Under the pieces are notes generated by a model. The model had not been told where the DNA came from. It saw only the letters and a program-made list of their open reading frames with translations, and searched no databases. Positions 22,820-34,446 of a stretch of DNA of 64,000 bases are shown here, piece by piece. This stretch comes from Ailanthus altissimus (lineage: Eukaryota > Streptophyta > Magnoliopsida > Sapindales > Simaroubaceae), in assembly GCA_946807835.1 (NCBI GenBank), contig OX327683.1, forward strand, positions 9,615,001 through 9,679,000, read 5' to 3'. How positions within the stretch are numbered: the stretch's first letter is position 1; each line of letters opens with the position of its first letter. The translations under genes and the position numbers were made by a program.

Positions 22820-24004
22820 AGGTCTCCTATTAATTGCAGCAATAAGTTATTTCATTTGAACCTTTAAATTCTTCAAATATGTTGAATGATTTTGTAGGAT
22901 GGCATCATTGGACTTTATATATTGCATAAATATGTCTTTTAATGTCAGCTTCTTTTCTTGTGGTGGAGGGAATCCTGGAGGATTCATTGGTCTAAATGGC
23001 TCATTTTGGTTGTAATGCCAAGAGAATTTTAAATGATCTCTCCACTTCGAATTATAGAAATTTGATTGTGGGTTAAGTTGATGATGATTAAAATTGCCCA
23101 TATAATTCATTGCTTCCATGCACCGCCCATTCATATGGTTATCACCATAAAAGTTGCATGTCACTTGTCGAGTTTTGATGTCATTCAATGCATCAAACTT
23201 CTTAGATAAAGTATTGATTTGAGTTATTAATGCATTGAATGCGTCAATTTCATATATACTGGCAACTCTTTTAGGTGTAACTCTCTCTGCTGACCATTGG
23301 TAACTGTTTGACACCATCTCTTTTAATAGATCATAAGCCTCATCTTTAGACTTATTCATTAAAGCTTCTCCAGCAGCAACATCTACGATAGTCCTCAAAT
23401 GGCCTACTAATCAATTATAGAACGTTTGGATTAATAGCCATTTAGGGACTCCATGATGAAGACACTTCCTCAACATGTCCTTAAAGTGCTCTCATGCCTC
23501 ATACAATGAATCTCTATCAATCTGAATGAATGAAGTGATGTCATTCCTCATCGTTGCTATCTTTGCTGATGCAAAGAACTTGGCTAAGAACTTCTTTGCT
23601 AAATATTTACACGTCGATATAGATCCTGACAGCAATGAAATTAACCAACACTTAGCTCTATCCCTTAAGAAGAAAGGGAATAACCTCAATCTGATGGCAT
23701 CCTCAGAGACTCTGTTGTATTTGAAGGTATCACAAATTTCTAAAAAATTTATGATATGTATGTTAAGATCGTCATTAGGAGCTCCACTAAACTGTACAGT
23801 TTCTTTCAGCATTTGAATAATATTCGGCTTAATCTCAAAGTTATTAGCATTGATGGTTGGTCGTCGAATACTAGACTGAACACCACTTGTAGTTGGGATA
23901 GCATACTCTTTCAAAGCTCTTTGTGGTATCATAGGCTCAAACACAAGATTATTGATATGATCATTATTTTCCTCCATGGTATGAACTGTCAAAGCCAAAT
24001 AAAA
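22820..24004 (-). pseudogene. Athila-type gag, broken by a premature stop
   Basis: Frames 23998-23492 and 23398-22847 on the minus strand belong together. The first contains RRPTINANNFEIKPNIIQM, NIHIINFLEICDTFKYN, EDAIRLRLFPFFLRDRAKCW and ITSFIQIDRDSLYEA, the standard order of Athila gag. After DSLYEA the expected Trp codon is TGA, giving the stop at 23492. The next frame continues with VDVAAGEALMNKSKDEAYD and ends with NPPGFPPPQEKK. A remnant of a Cys-rich motif (CNFYGDNHMNGRC) has lost one Cys. The sequence is otherwise well preserved, so the copy is younger than its neighbours. Confidence 0.85.
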
Positions 24005-24106
24005 AGAAAATCAAAGTAAAAAGAAGAAGATAAAACAAAAATAAAAAATTGAATTAAAAGCAAGTAGTTTGGTATTAGTATTGATCTAAAGAATAGATAA
24101 AACTAG

Positions 24107-24130
24107 TCCCTGGCAACGGTGCCAAAAACT
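24107..24130 (-). promoter_or_regulatory. Primer-binding/leader motif of the Athila-like element
   Basis: On the minus strand, immediately inside the 5' LTR, the sequence reads TTTTTGGCACCGTTGCCAGG. This is close to the TTTTTGGCGCCGTTGCCGGG leader typical of Athila elements. Confidence 0.8.
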
Positions 24131-25453
24131 AGATTGGTGTGCTATAGTAGTTAAACGCAAGTGCACGCTATCGTATAAAGTAATATAGGATTTAAGTTCA
24201 AGTATCGATCTCACAAGGACTATACAATCTAATTCTATAAATCAAGTACTAAAATTATACCTACTTAACTTTTATTCAGAAAATCACAATCTAAAATTTG
24301 TTTAACTAATCTAATTCTATCAATTAACTAAACAAAAGTAAAGAGTAGAATTGACAAATAAAGATAATCTAAGGTTTTGACTTGTCCACTAGTATTTAAT
24401 TGGACTCATTAGGCTCTTAGTTAATCTCTTGATACCAATTGTTGGCTTAGACACTAATCTCATCACAAGCCTTTGTCGATGGTCAGGTGACTATATTACA
24501 CATTCTACCAATCGATATATGACTATGGTAATCAAATTAGAATGTAATTCATTAAGATCAAGTCTAAATTATACCATATATGCCACCTAGGTATATGTCT
24601 ATCCTAGATGGAACTCATAATTGTTACCCTATGATCATGCATCAAACTACCATAGGCTAAACACATGCATCCCTGCGTCGGGTTCATCATAATTCCTCAA
24701 TCATTCAAAATATTGATCAGGTATAATGAAAACATTAAACATAAGATAGAATGAATCAATTGAATGTATCAAGTTCATAAATTAAAAATTAACATAATAC
24801 AAATCCATACTAGGTTTACATAGTCTAACTCTAAATGAACAAACTAACCCAATAGAAAACCAAAAGTATCAAACTAATTCACAAAGATCAACACGAAAAA
24901 TAACATAATGATAAAGAAAGAGAAGAAAACTAATTAAAGTGACTCCTTGATGTGCTTCTCCCTCAATTTTGACTTAAGCTTAAATCTTGATCTTGATTCT
25001 TCAATCTTTGACTTTGATTTTTGATTTTGTGTTGTGAATTCTCTCTCTAAATTTTTACCTCTTTTTTTTTTTCTCTTTTTCTCTCCTCCCTTAGGGTTTT
25101 TGGCTTTTTATTTATAGGTTTTTGTCTTTAAAATAATGTTCACAAATTTCTGTAGCAAAATACTATTCATGGGGTTACTGTTAACCCTAGGTACTGTTTA
25201 CCACCATGAGCGCTGCGGCGCTCAGCTACTGACCTGGGCGCTACGGCGCCTAGCCTTGGTGCCCTTTTCGTATTTTGAGCGTAACTTCTTCATTTGACGT
25301 CCGATTTGCCTCCCATTTATTCCTATGCATCATATTTTCCATCGTGCATCTATTTATGATTAGAAAACACAATTAAATAGCGAATTATTTATGATTTGGA
25401 GCAAATTACGAAAATAGGGTGTAAATTATACTAATACTTTTACGCCCCTATCA
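24131..25453 (-). repeat. 5' LTR of the Athila-like element
   Basis: A 1,323-bp copy, colinear with the solo LTR at 15514-16829. It ends CCCCTATCA on the plus strand. A GC-rich block (25203-25262) lies upstream of the minus-strand TATA-like CTATAAATAAAA near 25117-25103. Confidence 0.85.
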
Positions 25454-25500
25454 GTGGGCAAGTTCCAACGAAGATGCGACAAGGCCGTTGTGTGAATTTA

Positions 25501-25511
25501 GTGGGGGAGAA
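25501..25511 (+). promoter_or_regulatory. Polypurine tract of the outer gypsy element
   Basis: GTGGGGGAGAA directly precedes TGTCATGCCCC, the first bases of the 3' LTR. The preceding about 50 bases (25454-25500) are the last remnant of pol. Confidence 0.8.
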
Positions 25512-25997
25512 TGTCATGCCCCAAGTGTTCTTAAACATTTTATGGAATATTTAATGAGTGGCAAAGCTTCTTAAAGTCTATGTGGGCTAATAGATTAGTT
25601 TGCGAACCGAAACTTCTAGAAGACTTGCTGAAATAGGTAGTGTCCGAGCCAAGCCCACGACTTATTAAGGACATATACCAATATTTGGAAGTGGAATAGA
25701 CTATGGGATATACGATGGCATCTTAGATTATGCTTTGGAATATTTTTCTATCTCGTACATATACTATTAAATCATTTAGATCTCAGTCGTCGATTGCATA
25801 GGGCTGCCAGTATATAAAGAGGTGAATTAGTTGTACAAACCATCTCTTACCCTGTAATCTCTTTACGTTATATAGAAAATATTTTCTCAAACACCTTATG
25901 TGCATGTTTCTCTAATCGCTTATTTGTGTGGTATTTTTAAAGATATTTAGAGCACAGCGTGTCAAAGACCACGCGGTTCTAAAAAAGGTCAATGACA
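25512..25997 (+). repeat. 3' LTR of the outer gypsy element
   Basis: A 486-bp LTR beginning TGTCATGCCCC and ending CAATGACA, with a TATA box near 25810. It is colinear with 9346-9781 but clearly diverged, so the element is old. LINE RT sequence begins at the next base. Confidence 0.85.
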
Positions 25998-26988
25998 TAA
26001 AGATTAAAGGAGCTAGCGGGAGTATATTTGCTGAAATACACCCATGACTTGTTGAAATTTATAAGCTAACTAAAGACATCTGAGTACGATGATAATAATT
26101 CTTTAATTGTCTTGTATTAAGCTTGACTCGTTTTGAACAAAAAACTGTTATCATCTGAATAGAACAAGTGGGAGATAGTTGGTCCACTTCTTCCATAACA
26201 TATACCATGAAGTCTTCTTTACGTCTCTGCATTACTCACAAGAGATGAGAGTTCTTCAACACGTATAAAAAATAGATAAGAAGACAAGGACCAAAATAGA
26301 TAAGGAGACAATGGGTCATTGTCTCCTTATTTATTTTTGATACGTGCTTGTTGCAGACTTTGAAAGGGAATAAGAGAGCCTCGTGGTTCACTATTTATCA
26401 AGTAAGTATAGGATACATAAGAGATACAAGCCATCACTTCGGTTGTGAAAGTACTATAAAAACTTAACCTCTGCATCATACCTTATAAAAAACTCCATTC
26501 AGCTCTATCAAATGCTTTAGCCAAATCAAGCCAGAAACCCATTCTGATTTGTCTTCTCATTTTTCATGGAATTAAAACATTCAAAACTAATAATAGCATT
26601 ATCACTGATCAATTGACCTGAGACAAAATCACTTTAATTATCACTGATTACAGTATGAAGAATATGTTTAAGCTTGTTTGCTATCACATTTGTAATGACT
26701 TTGTATAAGACGTTATAAAGACTAATAGGACAATAGTCATTCATCCTCTACGGATTACTAACTTTTACAATTAGGGTGATCCAAGTACTGTTTACACCAG
26801 TAGGAGAGACCCTATTATTCAAAACTTAGAGGCACACATAAGTAAATTGTTTCACAACTAGATCTCAAAAGTTAAAAACAAACAAGTGGGATATACCATT
26901 TTCCCCAGTGCCCTTTGTATGAGACATTTGGAAAGTGGCAATCTTGATGTTCTCAACACTAAATAGCATATCTATGAATGTATTATAT
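25998..26988 (-). pseudogene. LINE ORF2 RT core
   Basis: Read from 26970 down, the minus strand encodes [65 protein letters not shown], then LINSEPRGSLI, DPLSPYLF and SHLFYSDDNSFLFK. The last is the FADD catalytic strand, with the F and A changed. INFNKSWVYFS follows near 26060. All are standard L1 RT blocks in the correct order, interrupted by stops. A 14-bp inverted duplication at 26301-26331 disturbs the DPLSPYL motif. Confidence 0.85.
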
Positions 26989-28350
26989 TGATAATGACAA
27001 ATTTGTCATATATTTTCTCATATTTTTATTATTGATATTTTATTGTTTTATGAGAATAGATGGCTATTTATATGCATTATTGTTATTTATAGGGCGCCAC
27101 GAGGATTATCGTCCCAGCGCTGGAACAGTGATTGAAATAAAAAAAATGACCTGTTTAAGTCACATCTGGCGCCTTAGAGCCAAATAGTCACCACGTCAGC
27201 GATAGGCCAACGCCCCAGCGCTAACATCCCACCGCTCCAGCGGTTAAGCCTTTTTCACGTGTCGCCCCAGCGACAACTGTATAGCGCCCCAGCGGTAGCG
27301 CGAGTCCTAGTCCGATGAGAATTAGGATTTTCAAGGTCATATCAACCCCTATAAAAAGCCACTCGTTCCCAGTCCTTAAGAATCAACCTAGAGAACCTAG
27401 AGCAATTTAAGAACACTAAAAATACAGAGCACAAGTCTTGGAGAGCAATAGAAGTTTAATTGAAGCAACTTTAGAGAGAGATACAAGGTGTTTTTCGACA
27501 TCAAAAGTATCTTAGGCAGTGCAATTAAGAGCAAATTCGACGTCTATATCGGTTTGCTATTGATTGTATCATGATTAATTATTATTTTTACTGCTATTCT
27601 CTTACAGCCATAAACTAAATTTATTTTTTAGGGTTAATACTTGAACTCAATATATATGCTTAATTGTCATATCTTTTGAATATTTAATAAACTTAGTTCT
27701 TTGATATTCAAATTATTTGATCTTAATGCTTCAATATATCTGGCCGGTATATGGTGAATGAGTTGGTAATATTGTTGATAAACTCGAAAGAGGAATCATA
27801 ATATTTAGACCTAGGTGATTTGATGCATGATTGTAGAGTAATATTCAATGTTGCATATGCAAGTTTCAATTTAGGATAGGAATATACCTAATTGGCATGT
27901 ATGATCAATAAGATCTAATCTTAATGAATCTTAATTTTATTACAAGTACCATAGGAATATAGGTATTTGGTAAATTAAGGTATACTTGCATGACATTGGA
28001 AGAGGCTTGTGAATACATTAGTGTTTGATCAATAACAAAGACTAAGGGAGTTAAATATTTGAGGATTAATCATTAGAAAGCATATTGAGGAATAGTATTA
28101 ATCTTAGGTTTTCTCTATATTTCTATCACCTAAATCTTTTTGCATTGTATTTTTATTTTTATATTTTCTACATTCATTCTTAGATTTTTATTTTTTTGAA
28201 TAATTATTAGTAAGACATAATTTTAGTACGTGGTTAGAAAGTATAAATTATCCCTATGGGTTCGACATCCAACTTATTTAGTCTCCTTTTTTACTTACAT
28301 ACGATAGTGTATAATTGCATTTAATTTTAAGATATAAAAATATCACATCA
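26989..28350 (+). mobile_element. Solo LTR in the LINE RT, target duplication TATAT
   Basis: The 1,362-bp insert runs TGATAATGAC...CACATCA and is flanked by TATAT at 26984-26988 and 28351-28355. LINE coding resumes on both sides. A TATA box (CCCCTATAAAAAGCC) lies near 27343. The region 27095-27310 is GC-rich, with repeated CGCCCCAGCG-like words. The end style (CCCTATGGGTTCGAC ... ATACGATAGTGTATAATTGC) resembles Tat/Athila LTRs. It has no internal region, so it is a recombined solo LTR. Confidence 0.85.
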
Positions 28351-29331
28351 TATATATTGACATCCGAAAGCTTTCAATTAATCTTATTTAGTACAGAAGT
28401 CGAAACTAATTTGGAGGGTTGATTTGACTTGAAATATTAAGAAAATAATAATGAATAATGTTTTGAACACTAGCTGCCTCAGTTTGCCAATTTCCATTAT
28501 TATCTTGCAGTCCAATGATTTAATTTCAAGTCCATCATTTAGAAGCTTAGTGATGAAAAAATGAGTGTTTTTGTCCCTATGCAGGAGCTAATTTACTTGG
28601 GAGTGCTATTTCTAGTACACTTCTAATTTTGCTAGGGCTGAATCAAAAGTATTCTCTACTTATCAATATTGTTGTCAATTACCACCACATAAAACATTAT
28701 AAAAGCCTTCTAACTCTTTTTTCTTCTTTGAAATCTCTTCTGAAGACTTTGGAAACAATTCAAATATCATTTTTTATAAAGCCAAACCACAGTTAGATAG
28801 GTTTACATATAGTTGTTCCATATTATAAACTCATAGGATGCTTGCCATCGAGAGCTAACAATATCTCAACATTTAAGCGCATCAACCCAAGCTTCCTCAA
28901 AATGGAATTTGTACTACCTTCCATCCAGCCAACTGTCAAGACACATTAACTAGAAGTGGTCAGTGATTCGATGCCCATAAACGGAGATGTGGTACCGAAG
29001 ATGAGGGGAACATTTGCTGCCATTCAGAGTTTCTAACCATCTAATCTAGCCGCTCTATAATTAAACCCTCACATGATTTGCTATTCACCCATATAAACAT
29101 GGAGCCTTTAAAACATATATCAACCAAGTTGCATCCATCCAAAGCATTAGAAAACCATCCATCAGCATTGTAATTCGGTTAAATCCCCTTCGTTTTCATA
29201 AGCAAATAAAATTTATTGAAATCACCCTAGACAACCATGGTAAAAAAGACAAGGTATGCAGGCGATGCATGAGTGTCCAAGTATAAAAACGTTGAGAGCT
29301 ATCCAGATGTCTATAAACACCAGTGAATTAC
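28351..29331 (-). pseudogene. LINE ORF2: C-terminal endonuclease and region leading into RT
   Basis: Minus-strand frames near 29320-29250 continue the endonuclease (ITGVYRHLDSSQRFYTW). Near 29240-28950 different frames give KGSMFIWVNSKSCEG and RMVRNSEWQQMFP, as expected for the L1 endonuclease. Near 28430-28370 the frame reads KSNQPSKLVSTSVLNKIN and KLSDV, the segment just before RT. The protein continues at 26988 after the solo LTR. Confidence 0.8.
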
Positions 29332-29737
29332 TGATAGGCTACGACGTTCCACACAAGCAGCCAAACCGAACCCAAAGTATGTGTAAAAGAATAGACATGT
29401 AAGAGAGTCTATGCTTCGTGAGAATTTCGAACGTGCATGGGAATCTGAAATGAAGATGTAAGGTGCATGAAAACGTGAAAGATGGGCAACAACAAAAGTA
29501 AGAGGCATGAAGACATAAATTAACGTGGGAAAGAGTCCACTTTAGCCATATTTCCATCATGTAGATAACGTGTAGGAGTAGTTAGTTAATAGTTTTTTTT
29601 TGTTCAGAATATTAGTCTTTAAATAAGAGTCGGATACTAAGAGAAGGGGGAAGAAAAATCATATTGTATCTAGTTCACTCTCACAAAAAAAAAGCACTTT
29701 ATGTTATTAAAGATTGTATTCTGATTGGGACCTATCA
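29332..29737 (+). repeat. 5' LTR of the chromodomain gypsy element
   Basis: 406 bp, TGATAGGCTACG...GGACCTATCA. The 3' copy is about 19 bp longer because of a small insertion near 34100-34160. ATTAC precedes it. Confidence 0.92.
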
Positions 29738-29739
29738 AT

Positions 29740-29751
29740 TGGTATCAGAGC
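29740..29751 (+). promoter_or_regulatory. Primer-binding site, initiator tRNA-Met
   Basis: TGGTATCAGAGC, an exact complement of the plant initiator tRNA-Met 3' end, two bases after the LTR. Confidence 0.95.
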
Positions 29752-29759
29752 TGCGTTCA

Positions 29760-31208
29760 AATGGCTACAAATAAGAAGAGGATTGAGCTCTTAGAAACGA
29801 GACTTGAAGGAATTTGGAATTGTTTGAAGTCATATCTTCTAGCTAGGCTTCGACCAGCCACTACACACCTGAGAAAGAAAATCATTTGAACCAGAATCAT
29901 CAAACTAGAATTTCCAAGGTATTCAGGAGATAATCCTACCGAATGGTTCAGTTGGGTAACTCAATTTTTTGAATATCAAGCCACCCCTGATGATAAAAAA
30001 GTGATTCTTGCATCCTACCACTTGGAAGGGGAAGCAAACCAATGGTGGTAGTGGTTGCACCGTACGTACCAGAAAGAAGATAGGCTAATCTCATGGGAAT
30101 TATTCTCTGAAGAGTTGTGGACAAGATTTGGGCCAATTGATTGCCAGGACTTCGATAAGGCATTGTCCCGAATCTAACAAACGGGTGCATTAAAGGATTA
30201 TAAAAAAAATTTGAGAGGTTAGGCAATTGAGTGCAAGGATGGACAATGAAGGAAATGGTGGGCACTTTTATAGGGGGATTTAAGCCTAAAATTTTAGAGG
30301 GAATCTGACTGTTCCGACCTAAGACTCTAAAAGATGCTATTAGCCTTGCTCGCATGAGGGATGAGCAACTTTTGCAGCAACGCTGAGCCAGTCGATCACC
30401 TCCTACATTGTGCCCACTATTTGCTTCTCCAGTTGTTCCACAGCCAAATTCAACGCCACCAACAAAATGACTAACCTAGGAAGAAATGCAACAACGAAGG
30501 GCCCAAAGGCTGTGTTTTAACTGCAATGACAAATTCACCCTCGGCCATAAATGTCAAAAGGCTCAACTTCTCATACTAGAGGGGTACGAGACTGACGAAG
30601 AAAAGCGATGCCAAAGGCCGATAGAGGAACCTGTCATCGAGCTTTTTCTAGAAGAACAATTGGAACCAGGGATATCTCTTCATGCTTTAACAGGATGGTC
30701 ATCTACGAGCACCATGAAGATCGCAGCAAGGGTAGCCAACCAAAACTTCATAGCCTTAATAGACAGTAGATCCACTCATAATTTTATCAACAAAAGAATT
30801 TCCCAAACACTTCGGCTTACCGCGATACCAACTAAACCATTCATGGTTAAAGTGGCAAACGAAAACCACCTCCAGTGCCAAGGAAGATTCGAACATGTTC
30901 AAGTTACTCTCCAGGGAATACCCTTCCACTTCACATTTTATTCGTTGCCATTGACAAGGCTCAATCTTGTGTTAGGTGTGCAATGGCTTAAGATGCTGGG
31001 GACAGTCAGGTGTAACTGGAAGACGATGACGATGGGGTTCCAGTGGGAAGGCAAGGCTCGAACACTACAGGGGATCACCAAGCAACCCATTCAAGAAGTA
31101 ACCTTGAAAGCTGCAACCAAAGAAATCCAGCAGGGAAATTTCTTCGCCATTTGTGTAATCAAGCTGCCTGATAAGAAAGAGACCCAACTGCCTCCTGAGA
31201 TGCAATAG
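29760..31208 (+). pseudogene. Gag and protease of the chromodomain gypsy element
   Basis: From the ATG at 29763 the plus strand encodes gag with several stops: FPRYSGDNPTEWFSWVTQFF, then ASYHLEGEANQWW, then FSEELWTRFG. The open frame 30486-31208 contains the zinc knuckle CFNCNDKFTLGHKC (all four ligands intact) and the aspartic protease site as ALIDSRSTHNFI, in which the usual D-S-G has become D-S-R. LVLGVQWLKMLG follows, as is usual after the protease. The altered protease glycine alone should inactivate it. Confidence 0.88.
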
Positions 31209-31259
31209 TTTTTACACGAGTTTAATTATGTTTTCTAAGAACCCGCACAACTGCCACTA

Positions 31260-32645
31260 ACCAGGGAGGTAAACCATCGAATCAATTTAAAAAGAATGAA
31301 TAGAATTGATTAACGTAACACCCTTTTGGTATGCGTATTTCAAGAAAACTAAAATTGAGAAAGAAGTGGATGACATGCTTACAAATGGACTAATTTGGCT
31401 AAGTACCAACTTATTTTCTTTGCCAGTACTCTTGGTGAAAAAGAAAGATGGCTCATGGCATTTTTGCATCGACTACCGCTCTCTAAACTCCGTTAGCATT
31501 AAAGACCGCTTCCCTATACCAACAATTGATGACATGATAGATGAACTTTATGGGGTGACCTACTTCACAAAGCTCGACTTGCAGGCTGGTTACCATTAAG
31601 TGAGGATGTTCGTAGGCAAAATTTAGAAGACTGCCTTTCATACACACAACGGACACTACAAATACTTGGTAATGCCATTTGGCCTTTGCAATGCTTCCTC
31701 TACCTTCCAGGCAGTCATGCACTCCATTTTTCGACCTCATTTCATAAGTTTATTCTAGTTTTTTTTTACAACATATTGATATATAGCCCTAGCTGAAGTC
31801 AACATCACGACCATGTCTAACAAACATATCAGATTTTAAGGAATTATCAATTCTTTATCAAGGAAAGCAAATGTGAGTTCAGGAAATAAGAGTTCGAATA
31901 CTTGGGACATGTGATATCTTGCCATGGGGTCAAAGAGGATCAAAGAAAAATTCAAGTGATGAAAGAGTGGCCATAACCAACCAATATTTCAACCTTGCGT
32001 GGATTCTTAGGACTTAACAACTATTACCGCAAATTTGTCCAAAATTACAGGATGATTGCCCGACCCCTGACCAACTTGCTAAGAAACGGCAAATTTAAGT
32101 GGGGTAAGAAGGCCGATGAAGCTTTCGCAAGCCAAAAAAAAGTTATAACTATCACCCTCACATTAGCCATGCCTAATTTTGCTGATATGTTTATAATTGA
32201 GACTGATGCCTCAGGAAATGGAATTGGAGTTGTACTATCCCAGCAAGGAAAACCCATAGCATTCATGAGCAAGGTACTCGGCATCATTAAGCAAACCTGG
32301 TCAACTTACGCCAAGGATATGCTTGCCATCATAGAAGCTATTCGCATTTGGCGACCTTATGTACTTGGGAGAAAATTCATTATACAAACTGATCAACGTA
32401 GCCTCAAATATTTGTTGGAACAAAAGATTACAACCCTTGAACAATAAAAATGGGTGGCTAAACTCATGGGATACGATTATGAAATTTGTTATAGACCTGG
32501 GAAAGAGAATCAAGCAACAGATTCTTTATCTCGAGTTTCAGATGGCCCTGTGTTGAATGCCATTTCACTACCTCAAATCAGCTTGTGGGATGAGATTCGA
32601 GTAGCCTCCAAAGTCCACCCTTATATGCATCATATCTCACAATAG
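31260..32645 (+). pseudogene. RT and RNase H of the chromodomain gypsy element
   Basis: 31306-31599 encodes RT blocks: VLLVKKKDGSWHFCIDYRSL, DRFPIPTIDDMIDELYG and FTKLDLQAGYH. The next frame has [16 protein letters not shown]. The catalytic YDD strand reads YNILIYS, with D changed to N and other damage. RNase H occupies 31995-32447 (RGFLGLNNYYRKFVQNY, then ETDASGNGIGVVLSQ, then IIQTDQRSLKYLLEQ). At least six stops break the polyprotein. Confidence 0.9.
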
Positions 32646-33560
32646 GCCAAGAATAACCTTGGTAATCTGTACACCGCCAAGGAAGGATTGATCTACTACA
32701 AAGGCAAAATCGTCGTCCCTCATAATACGGCCATTACTACCTAACTATCATCAAAGTTTCATAACAGCTACCTGAGGGGACATTCAGGAGTATTAAGCAC
32801 TTTCAAACGCCTACGCCAACTCTTTTATTGGCCATCAATATATTCTGCAGTCCGAGCATATGTAATCGCATGTGACATCTGTCATCGAAACAAAGCTTCA
32901 AGTCTCTCACCGGTGAGACTTCTCCAACCTCTACCAGTACCTAATCAAGTTTGGGAAGACATAACTCTAGACTTCATTGACGGACTACCCTCCTCACAAA
33001 GCAAAGATACTATTTTGGTGGTAGTTGATAGATTGAGCAAGTATGCCTATTTCGTACCATTATCTCACCCTTTCCCGGTAAAAATAGTGGCAGAGACATT
33101 GGTTAATGGTGTAATGAAGCTTCAAGGAATGCCACGATCCATTACCAGTGACCATGATCCCATCCTCATAAGTAAATTTTGGCAAGAATTCTTTAAACTC
33201 TCGGGAACTCACCTCAAAATGAGCTCGGCATATCATCCACAAACAGACAGCCAAACCGAAGTCATGAACCGCTGCCTTGAGCAATATTTGTGCTGCTTTG
33301 TCCATTGGCACCCACGTAAATGGAGTTTTTACAACCTTGGGATGAATTCTGGTACAATACCACATACCATTCCTCCACAAGAATGTCTCCTTTTTAGGCA
33401 CTATATGGCCATTAACCACCAACCATTCCAACTTATGAACTCAGGCACAACAATGTAAATGAAGTTAATTAGCAGCTCCTTCATCACGATCAACTCCTTG
33501 CACAACTCAAAAAAAATTTAGAGGCTGCACGAAATAGGATGAAGCAAATGGCCGACCACA
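32646..33560 (+). pseudogene. Integrase of the chromodomain gypsy element
   Basis: The H2C2 zinc-binding part (HSGVLSTFKRLRQLFYWP, then CDICHRNK) is at 32775-32895. The core at 32913-33458 includes ITLDFIDGLPSSQ, VVVDRLSKYAYFVPL, SITSDHDPI (the usual SDRDP with R changed to H), and SAYHPQTDSQTEVMNR. The D, D and E positions of the catalytic triad are still present. A frameshift after about 33340 spoils the end. Confidence 0.88.
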
Positions 33561-33724
33561 AGAGGCGAGAAGTAATCTTTCAGGAAGATGACTTTGTATA
33601 TCTACGCCTCTAACCATATCGACAGGGCTTAAAGCCACATCGACTCAACCAAAAATTATCCAGCAGATATTATGGCCCCTATAAAGTTGAGTAGAAAATT
33701 AGTGAGGTAGCTTACAAACTCAAG

Positions 33725-34010
33725 TTACCTACTAGAGTTAGGACCTATCCTGTCTTTCATGTATCTCTTCTCCGAAAGTGAAGCTACCCAGGCTAGTTTA
33801 GAACTATCACCATTCATAGCAGATGGTGAAACCATTCTCGAACCTGAACGGATCCTAGATACACGATGGGTGAAAACTGGACACAAGTTTACAAAAGAAC
33901 TGCTCATACAATGGAAGAATTTACCACTTGAAGATGCCACTTGGGAGTCAGCAACAACCATAGAATCCAGCTTCCCGAACCTCAACCTTGAGGACAAGGT
34001 TGCACCCTAA
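33725..34010 (+). pseudogene. Chromodomain at the C-terminus of the gypsy pol
   Basis: 33759-34010 encodes ILDTRWVKTGHKFTKELLIQ, WKNLPLEDATWES and FPNLNLEDKVA. The run of a hydrophobic strand, the W-x-N/G-L-P/S turn and A-T-W-E is the chromodomain signature used by chromoviruses to direct integration to modified histones. It ends just upstream of the 3' LTR. Confidence 0.85.
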
Positions 34011-34021
34011 GATAGCGGCAA

Positions 34022-34446
34022 TGATAGGTTACGGTGTTCCACATGAGCAACCAAACTGAACCCAAAGTATATGTAAAAGAAAAGACGTGCAAGAGAGGAA
34101 GAAAGTCCATACTTCGTGAGAATTTCAAACGTGCATAGAATGTGATAGAAACGTGAAATGAAGACATAAGGTGCATGGAAACGTGAAAGATGGGCAGCAT
34201 CAAAAGTAGGAGGTATAAGGACATAAACTAACGTGGAAAGAGTCCATTTTGGCCATATTTCCATCATGTAGATAACGTGTAGGAGTAGTTAGTTAATAGT
34301 TTGTTTTCTCGTTCAAAATATTAGTCTTTAAATAAGAGTCAGATACTAGGAGAAGGGGGAAGAAAAATCATATTGTAATTGGTTCACTTTCACCAAAAGA
34401 GAGCACTTTATGTTATGAAAGATTGCACTTTGATTGGGACCTATCA
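34022..34446 (+). repeat. 3' LTR of the chromodomain gypsy element
   Basis: 425 bp, colinear with 29332-29737, ending GGACCTATCA and followed by ATTAC. The polypurine tract before it (near 34005-34020) is decayed. Confidence 0.92.

Larger units (their letters stand above)
19190..25453 (-). mobile_element. Athila-like gypsy element, minus strand, gag only, pol deleted
   Basis: The 5' LTR is at 25453-24131, followed on the minus strand by a primer-site motif, gag (24004-22820), about 2.4 kb with no recognisable pol, a polypurine tract at 20449-20427, and a 3' LTR truncated at 19190. The gag is of Athila type. The absence of RT, RNase H and integrase makes it non-autonomous. It lies inside the end-of-pol region of the outer gypsy element. 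Confidence 0.8.
9346..25997 (+). mobile_element. Outer Ty3/gypsy element, plus strand, internally deleted and full of later insertions
   Basis: Two related LTRs bound the element (9346-9781 and 25512-25997). It has a Met-tRNA primer site, gag split into pieces, a zinc knuckle and protease remnant, a short end-of-pol remnant, and a polypurine tract at 25501-25511. It sits inside the LINE RT domain. The 5' LTR lacks roughly its first 60-80 bases, and about 50 residues of LINE coding are missing beside it, so a deletion removed the left junction. No target duplication can be recognised. Most of RT to integrase is absent, so it cannot be autonomous. Confidence 0.85.
29332..34446 (+). mobile_element. 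Ty3/gypsy chromodomain element (short LTRs, Reina-like), plus strand, TSD ATTAC
   Basis: Complete structure with LTRs at 29332-29737 and 34022-34446, a perfect Met-tRNA primer site, gag, zinc knuckle, protease, RT, RNase H, integrase and a chromodomain. ATTAC flanks both ends (29327-29331 and 34447-34451), so it inserted cleanly into the LINE endonuclease. LTRs are only about 0.4 kb and begin TGATAGG. Short LTRs with a chromodomain suggest the Reina branch of chromoviruses, but the branch call is tentative. Pol carries multiple stops, and the LTRs differ at many sites, mostly C/T and G/A. Confidence 0.92.

Noticed and set aside
23526..24019. Plus-strand frames opposite gag (96 and 87 residues)
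   Set aside because: Shadows of the Athila-type gag on the minus strand.
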